Shown here one piece after another: positions 1-9,690 of a stretch of DNA of 64,000 nucleotides (position 1 is the first letter of the stretch; every line of letters begins with the position of its first letter). The notes beneath the pieces are model-generated. The model did not search any database and had not been told where the DNA came from. It saw nothing but the letters and a program-made list of their open reading frames with translations. Both the position numbers and the translations under genes were made by a program. Source of the stretch: RPQJ01 sp044226195 (GTDB lineage Bacteria > Pseudomonadota > Gammaproteobacteria > Steroidobacterales > Steroidobacteraceae); assembly GCA_044226195.1 (NCBI GenBank), contig JBGAHO010000007.1, positions 43,069-107,068 of the forward strand, read 5' to 3'.

Positions 1-1068
1 GGGCACGAGGCGCCCGAAGTAGCTGCGGCTCAGCGACTGCACGCCGCCCTGCACCAGCCCGATCACGACCGCCAGCGTGTAGAAGTCGCCGGGGTCGCGG
101 ATGGTGTAAGCGTAGAACGTGGCGCCGGCGTAGACCGCGAGCGCGAGGAAGATGCCGTTGCGCGCGCCGATCCGGCCGCCGAGCCAGCCGAACGCCAGCG
201 CCGCGGGAAACGCCACGAACTGGGTCAGCAGCAGCGCCTTGATCAGGCCCTCGGCCGGGAAGCCGAGCGCGAGACCGTAGTCGACCGCCATCTTGATGAC
301 CGTGTTCACGCCGTCGATGTAGAGGAAGTAGGCGGCCAGGAACCACAGCACGGGCCGGTAGCGCGCGACGGCGCGCATGGTGTCGCGCAGTTCGAGCAGC
401 CCCTGCGGGACGGCCTCGCGCCAGCGCAGCGGTCGCCCGCCCGAGGTGCGCTCGCGCACCCACAGCGCGCAGGGCAGCGCGAACGCGAACCACCAGACGC
501 CGACGGTGACGAACGACGCGCGCACCGCCGCGACGCCGTCGGCGAGCCCGAACCACTGCGGGCGGGAGAACATCGCGACGTTGAGCGCGAACAGCAGGCC
601 GCCGCCGAGGTAGCCGAGTGCATAACCGTAGCCCGAGACGAGGTCGTACTCCTCGGGCTCGGCGACGTGCAGCATCAGCGAGTCGTTGAAGACGATGCCG
701 CCCCAGAAGCCGAGCGACGCGATCACGTACAGCGCCGCCGCCCAGGCCCAGTCGCCCTGCACGACCAGCGCGAGCGCGGTCGTCGCCGCCGAACCGAGCA
801 GCGTGAAGGCCATCATCATGCGCACGCGCGCCGCGCTGCGGTCCGCGATGGCGCCGAGCGCCGGGGCCATCACCGCCACCACGAAGCTGGCGACACCGCT
901 CGCCACGCCGAGGCGCAGCGTGCTCTCGGTCGCCGGCACGCCCGCGTTCCAGAACTGCTTGAAGAAGACGGGGAAGAAGCCCGCCATCACGGTGGTGGCG
1001 AACGCCGAGTTGGCCCAGTCGTAGAGGGCCCAACCGACCACCGGACGGCGGCGCAGTGCGGCCCGCAT
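1..1068 (-). CDS. UMF1/Atg22-type MFS transporter, 3' end cut by window edge
   Basis: Cytoplasmic-membrane major facilitator superfamily protein. About 355 residues are visible; the C-terminus lies beyond base 1. The N-terminus reads GWALYDWANSAFATTVMAGF, the hallmark of the UMF1 family (bacterial relatives of the vacuolar effluxer Atg22). It is followed by repeated hydrophobic helices and a loop near residue 130 (EPEEYDLVSGYGYALGY), also typical of that family. The ATG is 4 bases after the prfC stop, so the gene is almost certainly the last member of a pssA-udg-rimI-prfC-MFS transcription unit. The substrate of this family is not established and cannot be read from sequence. Family assignment is firm; function is open. 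Confidence 0.85.
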   Translation of the reverse strand, partial: MRAALRRRPVVGWALYDWANSAFATTVMAGFFPVFFKQFWNAGVPATESTLRLGVASGVASFVVAVMAPALGAIADRSAARVRMMMAFTLLGSAATTALALVVQGDWAWAAALYVIASLGFWGGIVFNDSLMLHVAEPEEYDLVSGYGYALGYLGGGLLFALNVAMFSRPQWFGLADGVAAVRASFVTVGVWWFAFALPCALWVRERTSGGRPLRWREAVPQGLLELRDTMRAVARYRPVLWFLAAYFLYIDGVNTVIKMAVDYGLALGFPAEGLIKALLLTQFVAFPAALAFGWLGGRIGARNGIFLALAVYAGATFYAYTIRDPGDFYTLAVVIGLVQGGVQSLSRSYFGRLVP

Positions 1069-1072
1069 GGCC

Positions 1073-2668
<1,596 letters not shown>

Positions 2669-2719
2669 CGTGCGGGCGGCTCGTGCGCTGGGAAGGGCGC
2701 GATTCTAGCAGGCGGAGGC

Positions 2720-3238
2720 TCAGACCCGGGGTCCGGGCGGCGCCTCGTCGGCCAGGCCGAGCTTCAGCACCAGCGCATCCTCGCGGCCGTCGGGCGCCTG
2801 GTAGTAACCCTTGCGCAAGCCGACCTGCACGAAGCCGAGCGACTGGTAGAGCGTGATCGCGAGCGGATTGGACGGCCGTACCTCGAGGAAGGCCTCGGTC
2901 ATGCCGGCCTGGCGCGAGCGCTCGAGCAGCAGCAGCAGCATCTGCCGTCCGACGCCCCGGCTGCGGTACTTGGCGGCCACGCAGAGGTTCAGCACGTGCG
3001 CCTCCCCCGCTCCCATCGCGACGATGCCGTAGCTGACGATCTCCCCGTCGACTTCGGCCACCCGGCACAGGTACCCGACCCGCAGGCAGTCGCGGAAGAT
3101 GCCCTCGCTCCACGGGAAGGCATAGGACGAGCGCTCGACGGCGCCGACCGCGGGCACGTCCGAGGGCAGCATGGCGCGGAACTTCACGAGCCGCTGGCGG
3201 GACGGCTCGCCCTGCGGCAGGGAGCGGGCAGCGCTCAT
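2720..3238 (-). CDS. rimI: Ribosomal protein S18-alanine N-acetyltransferase
   Basis: GNAT-fold enzyme that transfers acetyl from acetyl-CoA to the N-terminal alanine of ribosomal protein S18. The 172 residues carry the acetyl-CoA loop RSRGVG (92-97) and the RimI signature LEVRPSNPLAITLYQSLGF (119-136), in which Tyr131 matches the catalytic tyrosine, followed by GLRKGYY. The ATG was chosen because it overlaps the upstream glycosylase stop as ATGA (3238-3235), implying translational coupling. An upstream extension would lie wholly inside the glycosylase gene. An N-terminal tail of about 15 residues precedes the GNAT core. Confidence 0.93.
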   Translation of the reverse strand: MSAARSLPQGEPSRQRLVKFRAMLPSDVPAVGAVERSSYAFPWSEGIFRDCLRVGYLCRVAEVDGEIVSYGIVAMGAGEAHVLNLCVAAKYRSRGVGRQMLLLLLERSRQAGMTEAFLEVRPSNPLAITLYQSLGFVQVGLRKGYYQAPDGREDALVLKLGLADEAPPGPRV

Positions 3239-4020
3239 GCGCCCACCCGCGTGCCGGCGGCGAGCCGCGTGAACGTCGACTGCGCGAACACGAGGTCCTG
3301 CCAGGCCTTGCGCTTCTCGGCCGGGCTGCGCAGCAGGTAGGCCGGATGGTAGGTGACGACGAGCGGCCGTCCCCGATTGCCCAGCGAGTGCACCTTGCCG
3401 CGCAACCGCGCGAGGGGCGTCTCGGTGGCGAGCAGGTTCTGCGCGGCGATGCGGCCGACGGCGACGATCAGAGTCGGGTCGACCAGCTCGATCTGCCGCT
3501 CGAGGTAGCCGCGGCAGCTCGCAGCCTCCTCCGGCTTCGGATCGCGGTTGCCGGGCGGGCGGCATTTCAGCACGTTGGCGATGAAGACCTCTTCGCGCTG
3601 CAACCCGAGGGCGCGGATCATCGAGGTGAGCAACTGGCCGGCGCGCCCGACAAAGGGTTCGCCCTGCCGGTCCTCGTCCGCACCCGGCGCCTCGCCGATG
3701 AACATCCAGCGCGCGGTGGTCGCGCCGACGCCGAACACGGTCTGCGTACGCGTTGCATGCAGTTCGCAGCGCTGGCAGGCCACAACCCGGGCGCGCAGCG
3801 CGTCCCAGTCGAGCGTCGCTTCATCGCCGGCGGCCGCACTCACCCGGCGGGCCTCGACCGGCTTCGCGGTCGCCGGCATCGCGACGGCCGTCACCCTCGG
3901 CAACGGTGCCGCCACCGGCGCTTCGGCCACGTCTAAGGGCGGGACCGGCGCGAGGCCGCGGGGCACGTAGACGTCGATGCCCAGCGCGGCGAGGTACGGC
4001 AGGTGGCGCGCCTCCGGCAT
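3235..4020 (-). CDS. Family 4 [4Fe-4S] uracil-DNA glycosylase
   Basis: Removes uracil from DNA in base-excision repair. The 261 residues hold an N-terminal segment common in gammaproteobacterial homologues (YLAALGIDVYVPRG, 9-22), a proline/alanine linker, and a UDG-superfamily core. Visible motifs are GEAPGADE (109-116), the water-activating loop with FVGRAGQLL after it, and HPAYLL (225-230). Four cysteines placed as in the iron-sulfur cluster of family 4 enzymes are present: Cys82 and Cys85 (CQRC), Cys153 (LKCRPPGN) and Cys169. The gene starts 6 bases after the pssA stop and overlaps rimI, a pairing seen in related genomes. Confidence 0.92.
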   Translation of the reverse strand: MPEARHLPYLAALGIDVYVPRGLAPVPPLDVAEAPVAAPLPRVTAVAMPATAKPVEARRVSAAAGDEATLDWDALRARVVACQRCELHATRTQTVFGVGATTARWMFIGEAPGADEDRQGEPFVGRAGQLLTSMIRALGLQREEVFIANVLKCRPPGNRDPKPEEAASCRGYLERQIELVDPTLIVAVGRIAAQNLLATETPLARLRGKVHSLGNRGRPLVVTYHPAYLLRSPAEKRKAWQDLVFAQSTFTRLAAGTRVGA

Positions 4021-4026
4021 GAGGCC

Positions 4027-4821
4027 TCAGGCGCGCTTCGGCGGGTGGCGCTGGCCGCGCCGGGTCCGGTGCCAGAGCCAGAGCGCGGGCCCGGACAGCG
4101 CGAACAGCCCGAACAGGCCGAACAGCATCTCCGGCGGGCTCGACCCGACCAGCACGAAGCCGAGCGGGATCAGCACCAGCACCGCGACGGGGACGCGCCG
4201 GCTCCAGTCGAAATCCTTGCCGCTGATGTACGGGAAGCGGCTGACCATGAGGCCGCCGGCGACGAAGGCGACCACGAAGGCGAGGATGAGCGCCCGCAGG
4301 CCCTCGCGCTGCATGTCGTTCAGCATCCACACGAAGCCGGCGAGCAGCGCCGCCCCGGACGGGCTCGGCAGGCCCTCGAAGTAACGCTTGTCCGTGACGG
4401 CCGCGCGCGCGTTGAAGCGCGCGAGCCGGATGCCCGCGCAGGCGGCATAGAAGAACGTCGCCAGCCAGCCAAGCCGGCCCCACACCGGCCCGTATTCGGC
4501 GATGCGCGCGACGCCCCACTGGTAGGCGACGACGGCCGGCGCGAGCCCGAACGCGACCATGTCGGACAGGCTGTCGTATTCCTTGCCGAACTCGCTCGAG
4601 GTGTTGGTCCAGCGCGCGATGCGGCCATCGAGGCCGTCGCAGATCATGGCGATGAAGATCGCGATGCCCGCCCGGTCGAAGTTGCCGTCGGTCGCGGCGA
4701 CGATGGCGTAGAAGCCGGAGAACATCACGCCGGTGGTGAAGATGTTCGGCAGCAGGTAGATGCCGCGCCGGCGCGGCCGCGCTGGCGCCGCGTCCGGCGG
4801 AGTCGATGGATCGGTGGTCAT
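4027..4821 (-). CDS. pssA: CDP-diacylglycerol-serine O-phosphatidyltransferase
   Basis: Membrane enzyme making phosphatidylserine, the precursor of phosphatidylethanolamine, from CDP-diacylglycerol and serine. This is the PssA type with the CDP-alcohol phosphotransferase motif: Asp62-Gly-Leu-Asp65-Gly-x2-Ala-Arg-x8-Gly-x3-Asp83-x3-Asp87. Several membrane helices follow, and the C-terminal tail is basic. The chosen start (MTTDPSTPPD) gives 264 residues; a further in-frame extension runs into the divergent proS promoter and lacks family similarity. It is the first gene of the minus-strand unit leading to udg and rimI. Confidence 0.92.
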   Translation of the reverse strand: MTTDPSTPPDAAPARPRRRGIYLLPNIFTTGVMFSGFYAIVAATDGNFDRAGIAIFIAMICDGLDGRIARWTNTSSEFGKEYDSLSDMVAFGLAPAVVAYQWGVARIAEYGPVWGRLGWLATFFYAACAGIRLARFNARAAVTDKRYFEGLPSPSGAALLAGFVWMLNDMQREGLRALILAFVVAFVAGGLMVSRFPYISGKDFDWSRRVPVAVLVLIPLGFVLVGSSPPEMLFGLFGLFALSGPALWLWHRTRRGQRHPPKRA

Positions 4822-4920
4822 GGAAACCCGTGCCCGGTCTGGTGGCGGCCATGATAGGTACGCCCAGCCGCGCACACAACGGACAGCGCCGGGCGCCCGG
4901 GGTTCCACGGCCCTTCCTGC

Positions 4921-4934
4921 TAACATACGCGGCC
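4921..4934 (+). promoter_or_regulatory. Probable -10 region of proS
   Basis: TAACAT (4921-4926) lies 33 bases before the proS ATG and is followed after four bases by GGCC (4931-4934). The same arrangement of a -10-like hexamer with GGCC just downstream occurs before several other genes in this window. No good -35 element is visible. The region is shared with the divergent pssA. Confidence 0.45.
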
Positions 4935-4958
4935 GAATTTCCCCGCCTTGGACGCGAA

Positions 4959-6680
4959 ATGCGACTTTCCAGCTACCCGGTCAATACCCTGCGCGACGTC
5001 CCCGCCGATGCCGAGGTCGTCAGCCACCAGCTCATGCTGCGCGCCAGCCTCATCCGCCGCCTCGCGGGCGGCCTGTACACCTGGCTGCCGATGGGCCTCA
5101 AGGTCCTGCGCAAGGTCGAGCGCATCATCCGCGAGGAAATGGACCGGGCCGGCGCGCTCGAGGTCCTGATGCCGACCATCCAGCCCGCCGAGCTGTGGCA
5201 GGAATCGGGCCGCTGGGACCAGTACGGGCCGGAACTGCTGCGCCTGAAGGACCGGCACGAGCGGGCGTTCGTCTACGGTCCGACCCACGAGGAGGTCATC
5301 ACCGACATCGCGCGCCGCGAGCTGAAGAGCTACCGCCAGCTGCCGGTGAACTTCTACCAGGTGCAGACCAAGTTCCGCGACGAGATCCGCCCGCGCTTCG
5401 GCGTGATGCGCGCGCGCGAATTCACCATGAAGGACGCCTATTCGTTCCACCTCGACGAGGCGTCGCTCGAGGAGGGCTACCAGGCGATGTACCGCGCGTA
5501 CACGCGGATCTTCGAGCGCATGCAGCTGAAGTTCCGCGCCGTGCGCGCCGACACCGGCAGCATCGGCGGCAATGCCTCGCAGGAATTCCACGTGCTCGCC
5601 GACTCCGGCGAGGACGCCATCGCCTTCTCGGACGGCGACGATTACGCCGCCAACGTCGAGCTTGCCGAAGCGCTGGCCCCGGCCGGAGCGCGTCCCGCGC
5701 CCGCCGAGGCGATGCAGAAGGTCGCCACGCCGGGCGCGAAGACCATCGCCGACCTCGCGGCGTTCCTGAAGGTGCCCGCCTCGCGCACGCTGAAGGCGCT
5801 GTTCGTGGAGTCGACCGAGGGCGGCGTCGTGGCGCTCCTGGTGCGCGGCGACCACGAGCTCAACGCGATCAAGGCGCAGAAGCTCGCGGGCGTGCTCTCG
5901 CCCCTGCGCATGGCGACGGCCGAGCAGGTGCGCGCGGCCACCGGCAGCGAACCCGGCTATCTCGGCCCGGTCGGCCTGCCGGCCGGCATCGCGGTGTACG
6001 CGGACCGTGCGGCGGCGCACCTGGCCGACTTCGTCTGCGGCGCGAATGAGAAGGACATGCACCTGACCGGCGTGAACTGGGGCCGCGACCTGCCGGAACC
6101 GACCGTCGTCGACATCCGCAACGTCGTGGCGGGCGACCCGAGCCCGTCGGGCCGGGGCACGCTGGGCATCGCCCGCGGCATCGAGGTCGGTCACATTTTC
6201 CAGCTCGGGCGCAAGTACAGCGCGGCCATGAATGCCACGGTGCTCGACGAATCGGGCAAGTCCGTAGTCATGTTCATGGGCTGCTACGGCATTGGTGTGA
6301 CGCGCGTCGTGGCGGCCGCCATCGAACAGAATCACGATGAGCGCGGGATCATCTGGCCCGAGCCGATCGCCCCGTTCCACGTGTCGCTGATACCGATCAA
6401 CCTGCAGAAGTCCGAGCGCGTGCGCGCGGCCACCGAGCAGCTCTATGCCGAGCTGCAGGCGGCCGGGTACGACGTGCTGCTCGACGACCGCGACGCGCGC
6501 CCGGGCGTGAAGTTCGCCGACGACGAGCTGGTCGGGATTCCCCACCGCTTCGTCATCGGCGACAAGGGCCTCGAGCGGGGCGTGATCGAGTACAAGCGGC
6601 GCCGCGACGGCGATGCCGCCGAAGTGCCGCTGGCCGGCGCCGTGGCCCACCTCGCCTCGCGGAGCGGCCCCCGCGGCTGA
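4959..6680 (+). CDS. proS: Prolyl-tRNA synthetase, bacterial type
   Basis: Charges tRNA-Pro with proline. The 573 residues match the bacterial ProRS length (E. coli 572). The start MRLSSYPVNTLRDVP is the standard N-terminus (E. coli MRTSQYLLSTLKE). Class II motifs are present: motif 2 around VQTKFRDEIRPRFGVMRARE, and motif 3 near the C-terminus. A YbaK-like insertion domain sits at about residues 240-395 (AMQKVATPGAKTIADLAAFL to DLP), the cis-editing module that hydrolyses Ala-tRNA-Pro. A C-terminal anticodon-binding domain ends the protein. The next gene starts 6 bases downstream. Confidence 0.97.
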   Translation: MRLSSYPVNTLRDVPADAEVVSHQLMLRASLIRRLAGGLYTWLPMGLKVLRKVERIIREEMDRAGALEVLMPTIQPAELWQESGRWDQYGPELLRLKDRHERAFVYGPTHEEVITDIARRELKSYRQLPVNFYQVQTKFRDEIRPRFGVMRAREFTMKDAYSFHLDEASLEEGYQAMYRAYTRIFERMQLKFRAVRADTGSIGGNASQEFHVLADSGEDAIAFSDGDDYAANVELAEALAPAGARPAPAEAMQKVATPGAKTIADLAAFLKVPASRTLKALFVESTEGGVVALLVRGDHELNAIKAQKLAGVLSPLRMATAEQVRAATGSEPGYLGPVGLPAGIAVYADRAAAHLADFVCGANEKDMHLTGVNWGRDLPEPTVVDIRNVVAGDPSPSGRGTLGIARGIEVGHIFQLGRKYSAAMNATVLDESGKSVVMFMGCYGIGVTRVVAAAIEQNHDERGIIWPEPIAPFHVSLIPINLQKSERVRAATEQLYAELQAAGYDVLLDDRDARPGVKFADDELVGIPHRFVIGDKGLERGVIEYKRRRDGDAAEVPLAGAVAHLASRSGPRG

Positions 6681-6686
6681 CGCCCC

Positions 6687-7262
6687 ATGCGCCGCGCCGC
6701 CTCTGCCGTCCTCGCCGCCGCGCTCGTCGTCCTGCCCGTGGCAGGCGCGCGGGCCGACCGGCAGATGGACCCGGAGCTGCGCGGCATCGTCGCCGCGGCC
6801 ATCGCGCCCGCGGACTGCTTCGAGGACAAGTACGATCGCGCCGTGTGGTTCGCCTCGATGGGCCCGCGCCTCGCGCGCTACGTGAAGGACGACCACGAGC
6901 GCGAACTGATCCTGCACAACGTGCACTGCGAGGCGAAGCGCGTCGACATCCCGCCCGAGCTGGTGCTCGCGGTCATGGACGTCGAGAGCCGCTTCGACCG
7001 CTTCGCCGTCTCGTCGGCGGGCGCGGTCGGGCTGATGCAGGTGATGCCGTTCTGGCCGACCCAGCTCGGCATGAGCAACGACCAGCTCGTGCGCATCCCG
7101 GAGAACGTGCGCATGGGCACGACGATCCTGGGTTACTACCTGCGCAAGGAACGCGGCAACTACCAGCGGGCGCTGCAGCGCTACAACGGCAGCCTCGGGC
7201 GGCCGAACTATTCGGACCTGGTGATCGACCGGCTGGTCTCGCGCTGGCGCTACGACCACTAG
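6687..7262 (+). CDS. Periplasmic lytic transglycosylase (SLT domain)
   Basis: Cleaves peptidoglycan glycan strands to give 1,6-anhydro ends. A signal peptide is evident (residues 1-23, cleavage near AGA-RAD). The SLT fold has the catalytic Glu100 in VMDVESRFD and the downstream GLMQVMP motif (115-121). The C-terminal part contains the usual ALQRYNGS segment. The 191 residues make it a minimal single-domain enzyme. It lies 6 bases after proS on the same strand and probably shares its transcript. A tight tail-to-tail junction with acylphosphatase follows. Confidence 0.9.
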   Translation: MRRAASAVLAAALVVLPVAGARADRQMDPELRGIVAAAIAPADCFEDKYDRAVWFASMGPRLARYVKDDHERELILHNVHCEAKRVDIPPELVLAVMDVESRFDRFAVSSAGAVGLMQVMPFWPTQLGMSNDQLVRIPENVRMGTTILGYYLRKERGNYQRALQRYNGSLGRPNYSDLVIDRLVSRWRYDH

Positions 7263-7270
7263 CGCGGCGC

Positions 7271-7558
7271 TCAACCCTTGCGGAACTCCGCGGGCAGCGG
7301 CCCGAGCTGCTCGAGCGGCACGGCCTCGGCATCGACGTGCGTGACGTGCGCGCTCGGCGGCCCTTGCCAGAGCCAGTCGCACAACGCCTGCACCGCGTCG
7401 GGCGGACCCACCGCGAGCACCTCCACGCGCCCGTCGTCAAGATTGCGCGCGTGACCGGTAATACCGAGTTCGAGGGCGCGCTGGCGCGTCGAGGCGCGGA
7501 AGAACACGCCCTGGACGCGGCCGGAGACGTGACACAAGCGTGCGACGGGATCGCGCAT
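7271..7558 (-). CDS. acyP: Acylphosphatase
   Basis: Small cytoplasmic enzyme hydrolysing carboxyl-phosphate bonds such as acetyl phosphate. The 95 residues are typical. The signature VSGRVQGVFFRASTR carries the phosphate-binding loop and catalytic Arg21. Asn39 in HARNLDDGRVEV is the second catalytic residue. The stop codon is 8 bases from the transglycosylase stop on the other strand. Upstream on the same strand, 21 bases away, is the DUF4398 lipoprotein gene, so the two probably form a short unit. Confidence 0.93.
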   Translation of the reverse strand: MRDPVARLCHVSGRVQGVFFRASTRQRALELGITGHARNLDDGRVEVLAVGPPDAVQALCDWLWQGPPSAHVTHVDAEAVPLEQLGPLPAEFRKG

Positions 7559-7579
7559 GGATCGACGCGACGGGCCCGC

Positions 7580-7891
7580 TCAGGGCTGCGGCTTCGGCGT
7601 GGCGGCCTCGGCCTGCCGGCGCGCCTCGATCGCCTTCTCGCGCGCGAGTTGCGCTTCGTCCCGCGCCGTGCGGTATTCCTGCGCGTGCAGGCTCGTGCGG
7701 GCGCTCTTGAGGTGGGCCTGCGCCTCGGCGTACAGATCGGGCGCGTATTGCGCGGCGCCGGCCTTCTGCGCCGCGCGCACGGCCTGGTTCGCGTCGTACA
7801 TCTCCTGCACCGGGGCACCGGCGCAAGCCGTGACCGCGGCTGCTAGCAGCAGCAGGCAGATCGGCAGGAGCAGGTGCGTACGACGTGACAC
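7580..7891 (-). CDS. DUF4398 lipoprotein
   Basis: Predicted lipoprotein of 103 residues. The N-terminus has a hydrophobic segment ending in a lipobox-like AAAVTAC-AG, so the mature protein would start at that Cys and be lipid-anchored. The rest is an alanine/glutamine-rich helical stretch (QEMYDANQAVRAAQKAGA, then YAEAQAHLKSARTSL) that matches DUF4398, a family often found beside OmpA-like envelope proteins. The GTG at 7891 was chosen because it places the signal sequence at the N-terminus and sits about 25 bases after a promoter at 7951-7923. Longer in-frame starts would run into wrbA. Function unknown; an envelope role is inferred. Confidence 0.75.
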   Translation of the reverse strand: MSRRTHLLLPICLLLLAAAVTACAGAPVQEMYDANQAVRAAQKAGAAQYAPDLYAEAQAHLKSARTSLHAQEYRTARDEAQLAREKAIEARRQAEAATPKPQP

Positions 7892-7922
7892 TGCGATGGA
7901 TCCGGGGGCGCGTGACCGTCCG

Positions 7923-7951
7923 ACCGTAACAACTGCACCCTGTACCGTCAA
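7923..7951 (-). promoter_or_regulatory. Sigma70-type promoter for the DUF4398 gene
   Basis: On the minus strand TTGACG (7951-7946) and TACGGT (7928-7923) are separated by 17 bases, placing the transcription start about 25 bases before the GTG start. On the opposite strand, TAGAAT (7964-7969) is the likely -10 for wrbA, so the two divergent promoters are close together. Confidence 0.55.
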
Positions 7952-8020
7952 GGCTCGGGGCCCTAGAATCCGCCGGCCCGACACGGACTTACGCGTGTCG
8001 CAGGGACCCGGAACGGTGCC

Positions 8021-8626
8021 ATGACCGAAGTGCTCGTGATCTATTACTCGCGCCACGGCGCGACGGCCGAACTCGCCCGCCAGGTCGTGCGCGGCGTGGA
8101 ATCAGTCCAGGGCGTGACGGCGCGGCTGCGTACCGTGCCGGCCGTTTCGACGGTGGCCGAGGCGACCGAACCCGCGGTGCCGCCTTCCGGCGCGCCCTAC
8201 GCGACCTACGACGACCTGCGCGACTGCGACGGCCTCGTGCTCGGCAGCCCGACGCGGTTCGGCGCGATGGCGGCGCCGCTGAAGTACTTCATCGACGGCA
8301 CCAGTTCGCTGTGGCTGAACGGCGCGCTCGACCGCAAGCCCGCGGCGGTGTTCACCTCGACCTCGACCATGCATGGCGGCCAGGAATCGACGCTGCTCAC
8401 CATGATGCTGCCGCTGCTCCACCACGGCATGTATCTCGTGGGCCTGCCGTTCACGGCCGAGGCGCTGTCGCGCACGACGTCCGGCGGCTCGCCGTATGGC
8501 GCGAGCCACGTCGCGGGCACGGGCGGCGGCCCGGTCCGCCTGACCGACGACGAGAAGGAACTGGCCCGCCTGCTCGGCAAGCGCGTGGCGGAACTCGCCG
8601 TCGCGGCGCGGGCCGTGCGGGCGTGA
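8021..8626 (+). CDS. wrbA: NAD(P)H:quinone oxidoreductase, WrbA type
   Basis: Flavodoxin-fold FMN enzyme that reduces quinones by two electrons. The 201 residues match the family. The FMN phosphate loop YYSRHGATAELA starts at residue 8. GLVLGSPTRFGAMAAPLKYFI and the TSTSTMHGGQESTLL segment are the standard WrbA landmarks. SPYGASHVAGTGGG near residue 163 completes the flavin site. TAGAAT at 7964-7969 followed by GGCC is the probable promoter. The stop overlaps the GTG of the DUF2069 gene (GTGA). Confidence 0.95.
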   Translation: MTEVLVIYYSRHGATAELARQVVRGVESVQGVTARLRTVPAVSTVAEATEPAVPPSGAPYATYDDLRDCDGLVLGSPTRFGAMAAPLKYFIDGTSSLWLNGALDRKPAAVFTSTSTMHGGQESTLLTMMLPLLHHGMYLVGLPFTAEALSRTTSGGSPYGASHVAGTGGGPVRLTDDEKELARLLGKRVAELAVAARAVRA

Positions 8627-8997
8627 CCGCGCGCGACTTCGACCCGCGGCGCGGTGCCGAGCGGGCACGCGTCGCGACCCTGTTCGCCATTCTGCTGCTC
8701 GCCGCCTGCGTCACCTTCGCGACCGTGCATACGGCGGGTGTCGCGCGCGGGCTCGGCCTCGCGGCCGCCCTGCTCTGGCCGTTGCTGCTGCCCCTGCCCG
8801 GCATCCTGCGCCGGCGACGCCGCACCTTCGCGTGGGCCACGCTGTGCGTGACACCCTATTTCATCTACGGCACGACGGAAGCCGTCGCCAACCCGGCGGT
8901 GCGCACGCTGGCGGCCGCGATCCTGGCCGCGAGCCTGCTGCTGTTCTGCGCGCTGGTGGCGTGGTTGCGCCTGACCCGGCCGGGCCGTCAGGCCTGA
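8623..8997 (+). CDS. DUF2069 small membrane protein
   Basis: 124-residue integral membrane protein with four predicted helices. The DUF2069 landmark is WPLLLPLPGILRRRRRTFAW followed by PYFIYGTTEAVAN. The GTG start overlaps the wrbA stop, and wrbA-DUF2069 adjacency is common in Gammaproteobacteria. The last 10 bases overlap the 3' end of hda on the other strand. No function is established for the family. Confidence 0.85.
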   Translation: MTARDFDPRRGAERARVATLFAILLLAACVTFATVHTAGVARGLGLAAALLWPLLLPLPGILRRRRRTFAWATLCVTPYFIYGTTEAVANPAVRTLAAAILAASLLLFCALVAWLRLTRPGRQA

Positions 8998-9683
8998 GCC
9001 GGGCGCGCTTCGAGCGCCTCGCGCAGGAACGGAATCGTCAGGCGTCGTTGCGCGGCGAGGGACGCCTCGTCCAGTTGCTCGAGCACACCGAACAGCACGT
9101 GCGGTTCGCGCGGCAGGCGATGCACGAGGTACAGGGCCGCGTCCTGCGTGAGTTCGAGGCCGCGTCGCGCCGCACGCCGCTGCAGCGCGTCGACCAGCCC
9201 GGGTTCGTCGAGTTCGTGCAGCTGGTGCACCGCGCCGGCCCGCAGGCGCGAGCCGAGGTCGGCCAGCACGAACGTCAGCGCCGCAGGCGGCGTGGTCGTC
9301 GCGACGAGCAACCGGCCGCGGCCGTCCTGCAGCAGCGTGTACAGCCGGAACAATGCGGCATTCCAGCCTGTGTCCGCCGCCACCGCATCGAGGTTGTCGA
9401 GGCAGACGAGGTCGAAGGCCTCGCCCCCCTCGAGCATGGCCGGCTCGACGGTCGCGCGGAGATCGAGGTACGTGGTGGTGTCGCCCCGCTCGGCCGTGTC
9501 GGCACACGCCGCCTGCAGCAGGTGGCTCTTGCCGACGCCCGCGCGACCCCACACCCACGTCACGCGCGGCAGCTGCGACCAGCCGCCGGACAACCGCGCG
9601 AAGATCTCCTCGTTGCCGGACGACACGAAGCTCGCGAGGCGCGACGCGTCGCGCAGCGGCATGCGCAGGGGCAACTGGCGCAT
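8988..9683 (-). CDS. hda: DnaA regulatory inactivator Hda
   Basis: AAA+ protein that, bound to the sliding clamp, stimulates ATP hydrolysis by DnaA and limits re-initiation. The N-terminus carries the clamp-binding peptide QLPLRM (residues 3-8). The Walker A is degenerate-looking but functional in shape (WGRAGVGKSHLL). Walker B is DLVCLDNLD, and a DnaA-like sensor region follows. At 231 residues it matches E. coli Hda in lacking the DNA-binding domain of DnaA. The gene follows the pgsA-like gene by 7 bases, the usual gammaproteobacterial order. Confidence 0.93.
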   Translation of the reverse strand: MRQLPLRMPLRDASRLASFVSSGNEEIFARLSGGWSQLPRVTWVWGRAGVGKSHLLQAACADTAERGDTTTYLDLRATVEPAMLEGGEAFDLVCLDNLDAVAADTGWNAALFRLYTLLQDGRGRLLVATTTPPAALTFVLADLGSRLRAGAVHQLHELDEPGLVDALQRRAARRGLELTQDAALYLVHRLPREPHVLFGVLEQLDEASLAAQRRLTIPFLREALEARPAQA

Positions 9684-9690
9684 GGTGCGA